Shown piece by piece: positions 62,667 through 64,000 of a DNA stretch of 64,000 nt. The notes beneath the pieces are model-generated. The model saw only the letters and a program-made list of their open reading frames with translations, did not search any database and had not been told where the DNA came from. Origin of the DNA: Paracoccus acridae (GTDB taxonomy: Bacteria > Pseudomonadota > Alphaproteobacteria > Rhodobacterales > Rhodobacteraceae); contig NZ_BMIV01000004.1 of NCBI RefSeq assembly GCF_014642735.1, positions 1-64,000 on the forward strand. The letters run 5' to 3'. A program made the position numbers and the translations under genes. The first letter of the stretch is position 1, and each line of letters opens with the position of its first letter.

Positions 62667-63608
62667 CTAGGTCTTTCGGGCCAGGGGATGATGGGTCAGG
62701 ACCAGATCGCGCATCCTTTCGTCAAGGACATGCGTATAGATCTCGGTCGTGCCCAGGTCGGCATGGCCCAGAAGGGTCTGGATGGAACGCAGGTCGGCGC
62801 CGCCTTGCAGCAGATGCGTGGCGAAGGCGTGACGGATCACATGCGGCGTCACGCGGGCGGGCGAAACGCCCGCATGCACGGCCATGTCGTTCAGAAGCCG
62901 CCCGAAGGTCTGGCGCGGCATGTGGCCCGCCGCGCCGGGGGCGGGAAACAGCCAGCGCGCGCCCTTGCCGGCGACAAGGCGGCCAAGCGCGCTGTCCCGG
63001 GGGGCGTCGTCGCGGATCGCCAGCCAGGCCGACAGCGCCCGGCGGGCCGGGGGCGTCAGCGGGACCATGCGTTCCTTGTCGCCCTTGCCCCGGATCAGCA
63101 GAACGCGCGGATCGCCCCGGCAGGCGGCCACCGGCAGGGCCACGAGTTCGCTGACCCGCATCCCCGTGGCATAGAGAAGCTCCATCAGGCAAAGGTTGCG
63201 GGCGCGTTCGGCATCCGTCCGCCCGATCAGGGGCGCCGCCGCCAGCAGGGCGTCGATCTCGTCGCGATCAAGGGTCTTGGGCAGGCGCTTGGCCCGGCCC
63301 GGTCCGCTGATGCGGATGGCGGGGTCGTCGTCGCGCCAGCCTTCCTCAAGCGCGAAGCGGGTGAACTGCCGGATGGATGACAGCCGCCGCGCCCGTGTGG
63401 CGCGCGACAGGCCCTGCGCGTCGCAATGGGCCAGGTAATCCTCGACCCGTTCGCGGGTCAGATCCGCCAAGGCCAGCCTGCGCGCGGCCAGCCAGTCCGA
63501 CAGGTCGCGCAGGTCGCGGCCATAGGCCAGGACCGTGTTGCGCGCCGATCCCGATTCGGCGGCCTTGGCGTCCAGAAAGGCGGATATGGCGCGGTGATCG
63601 GCGATCAT
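62667..63608 (-). CDS. xerD: Site-specific tyrosine recombinase XerD
   Basis: A 313-residue recombinase that resolves chromosome dimers with XerC at dif. The N-terminal SAM-like core-binding domain covers residues 1-90. The catalytic arginine is in YATGMRVSELV, lysine in IRGKGDKERMV, histidine/arginine in HVIRHAFATHLLQGGADL, and tyrosine in TTEIYTHV. A start at ATG 63608 overlaps the upstream stop as ATGA. It is a housekeeping recombinase, not evidence of a mobile element. Confidence 0.95.
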   Translation of the reverse strand: MIADHRAISAFLDAKAAESGSARNTVLAYGRDLRDLSDWLAARRLALADLTRERVEDYLAHCDAQGLSRATRARRLSSIRQFTRFALEEGWRDDDPAIRISGPGRAKRLPKTLDRDEIDALLAAAPLIGRTDAERARNLCLMELLYATGMRVSELVALPVAACRGDPRVLLIRGKGDKERMVPLTPPARRALSAWLAIRDDAPRDSALGRLVAGKGARWLFPAPGAAGHMPRQTFGRLLNDMAVHAGVSPARVTPHVIRHAFATHLLQGGADLRSIQTLLGHADLGTTEIYTHVLDERMRDLVLTHHPLARKT

Positions 63609-64000
63609 GGGTTCTGCCGCATCACCGGCAACAGCGACAGCTGCGCGGCCGCCAAATCGGCCTCGGCCGCCAGTCCCAGGGCGCGCAGGGTGGCAAGGCC
63701 ACGGCCCGCGCGGGGCAGATCCCCGTCCAGGCCCGCGTCGATATCGGCCATGGCAGCCAGAAGCGCCTCTCCCTTCTGGGTGGCGGGGGGCTGGACCGGG
63801 TCGGCCTTCAGCGCGGGATCCAGGACCAGCGGCACCGGCACGGGCAGCCCCTGCCACTGGCGCAGCCAAGTGGCAACCTGCGCGGCCCGACCCTCGCCCC
63901 CTTCGGGCAGGCCAGCGGCGATCATCGCGGCCATCACATCGGTCATGCCCGCCTGCTTGAACTGGTCGAATGCCGAGGGCAATGCGGAGGAAAGATCGCC
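63605..64000 (-). CDS. Unrecognised protein, C-terminal part
   Basis: At least 131 residues, rich in alanine, leucine and proline, with no clear motif. The reading frame stays open to the window edge and has no ATG with a ribosome site at the 5' end, so this is the end of a larger protein that starts beyond the window. It shares an ATGA overlap with xerD, so it is likely in the same operon. The helical, alanine-rich pattern could be a repeat domain; I cannot name it. Confidence 0.65.
   Translation of the reverse strand, partial: GDLSSALPSAFDQFKQAGMTDVMAAMIAAGLPEGGEGRAAQVATWLRQWQGLPVPVPLVLDPALKADPVQPPATQKGEALLAAMADIDAGLDGDLPRAGRGLATLRALGLAAEADLAAAQLSLLPVMRQNP

Noticed and set aside
62667-63608. 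Tyrosine recombinase as a sign of an integrated element
   Set aside because: Length, motifs and lack of an attachment duplication fit housekeeping XerD; no tRNA-associated direct repeat or phage genes are nearby.

Overview
The window reads as a piece of core chromosome from a high-GC alphaproteobacterium of the Rhodobacteraceae/Paracoccaceae, with Paracoccus or a close relative the best guess. The grounds are the split methionine synthase, an atpHAGDC operon without the F0 genes, a FYDLN-acid (TIGR02300) protein, a Mg-type HemB, a sitABCD operon divergent from a Fur-family regulator, membrane-bound PuuD urate oxidase, and a family-typical intergenic repeat (four copies). I see no insertion sequence, prophage, CRISPR array or rRNA operon; one tRNA gene is present. 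The assignment is by reading only; no database was searched.

Layout. 1-11590 is a purine-salvage/catabolism region: the tail of an ornithine-cyclodeaminase-family gene, an NCS2 urate/xanthine permease, 8-oxoguanine deaminase, uraH, puuD, a LysR regulator facing xdhABC, and guaD. Together they take guanine, 8-oxoguanine, hypoxanthine and xanthine to urate and then past 5-hydroxyisourate; uraD and the allantoin genes are not in the window. 11693-17622 holds a secreted glycine-zipper protein, manC and a two-gene methionine synthase. 17690-23515 is a minus-strand block: an orphan polyamine-type binding protein, a tight four-gene operon (P-loop ATPase, metA, ppk2, SDR dehydrogenase) and a FadL-like porin. 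23764-28831 contains guaB, the FYDLN protein, a YgjP-like metalloprotease, a GntR regulator, a SYLF lipoprotein and hemB. 28921-34696 runs membrane protein, mfd, pabB, pabC. Then come clpA, gloB and a methyltransferase, the F1 ATP synthase operon atpHAGDC (39465-44352), a GlxA-type regulator, class II DAHP synthase, nirBD and tRNA-Ala(CGC).

50455-55404 is the least characterised part: a P450 coupled to a membrane-anchored alpha/beta hydrolase, an M48 protease, a VWA protein coupled to a 54-residue membrane protein, and a 52-residue zinc-finger miniprotein. 55462-59428 is the sitABCD manganese/iron importer with its Fur/Mur-like regulator. The right end has an IMPACT-family protein, an LLM oxidoreductase, a lipid A-type acyltransferase, an EamA transporter, xerD and the C-terminus of an unrecognised protein.

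Most of the window is ordinary housekeeping DNA and I do not see a convincing new defence or mobile system. The parts I would look at again are the P450/hydrolase pair, the VWA/microprotein neighbourhood, the metA-ppk2-ATPase operon, the two-hairpin intergenic region before atpH, the inverted repeat before metH, and the interspersed repeat.
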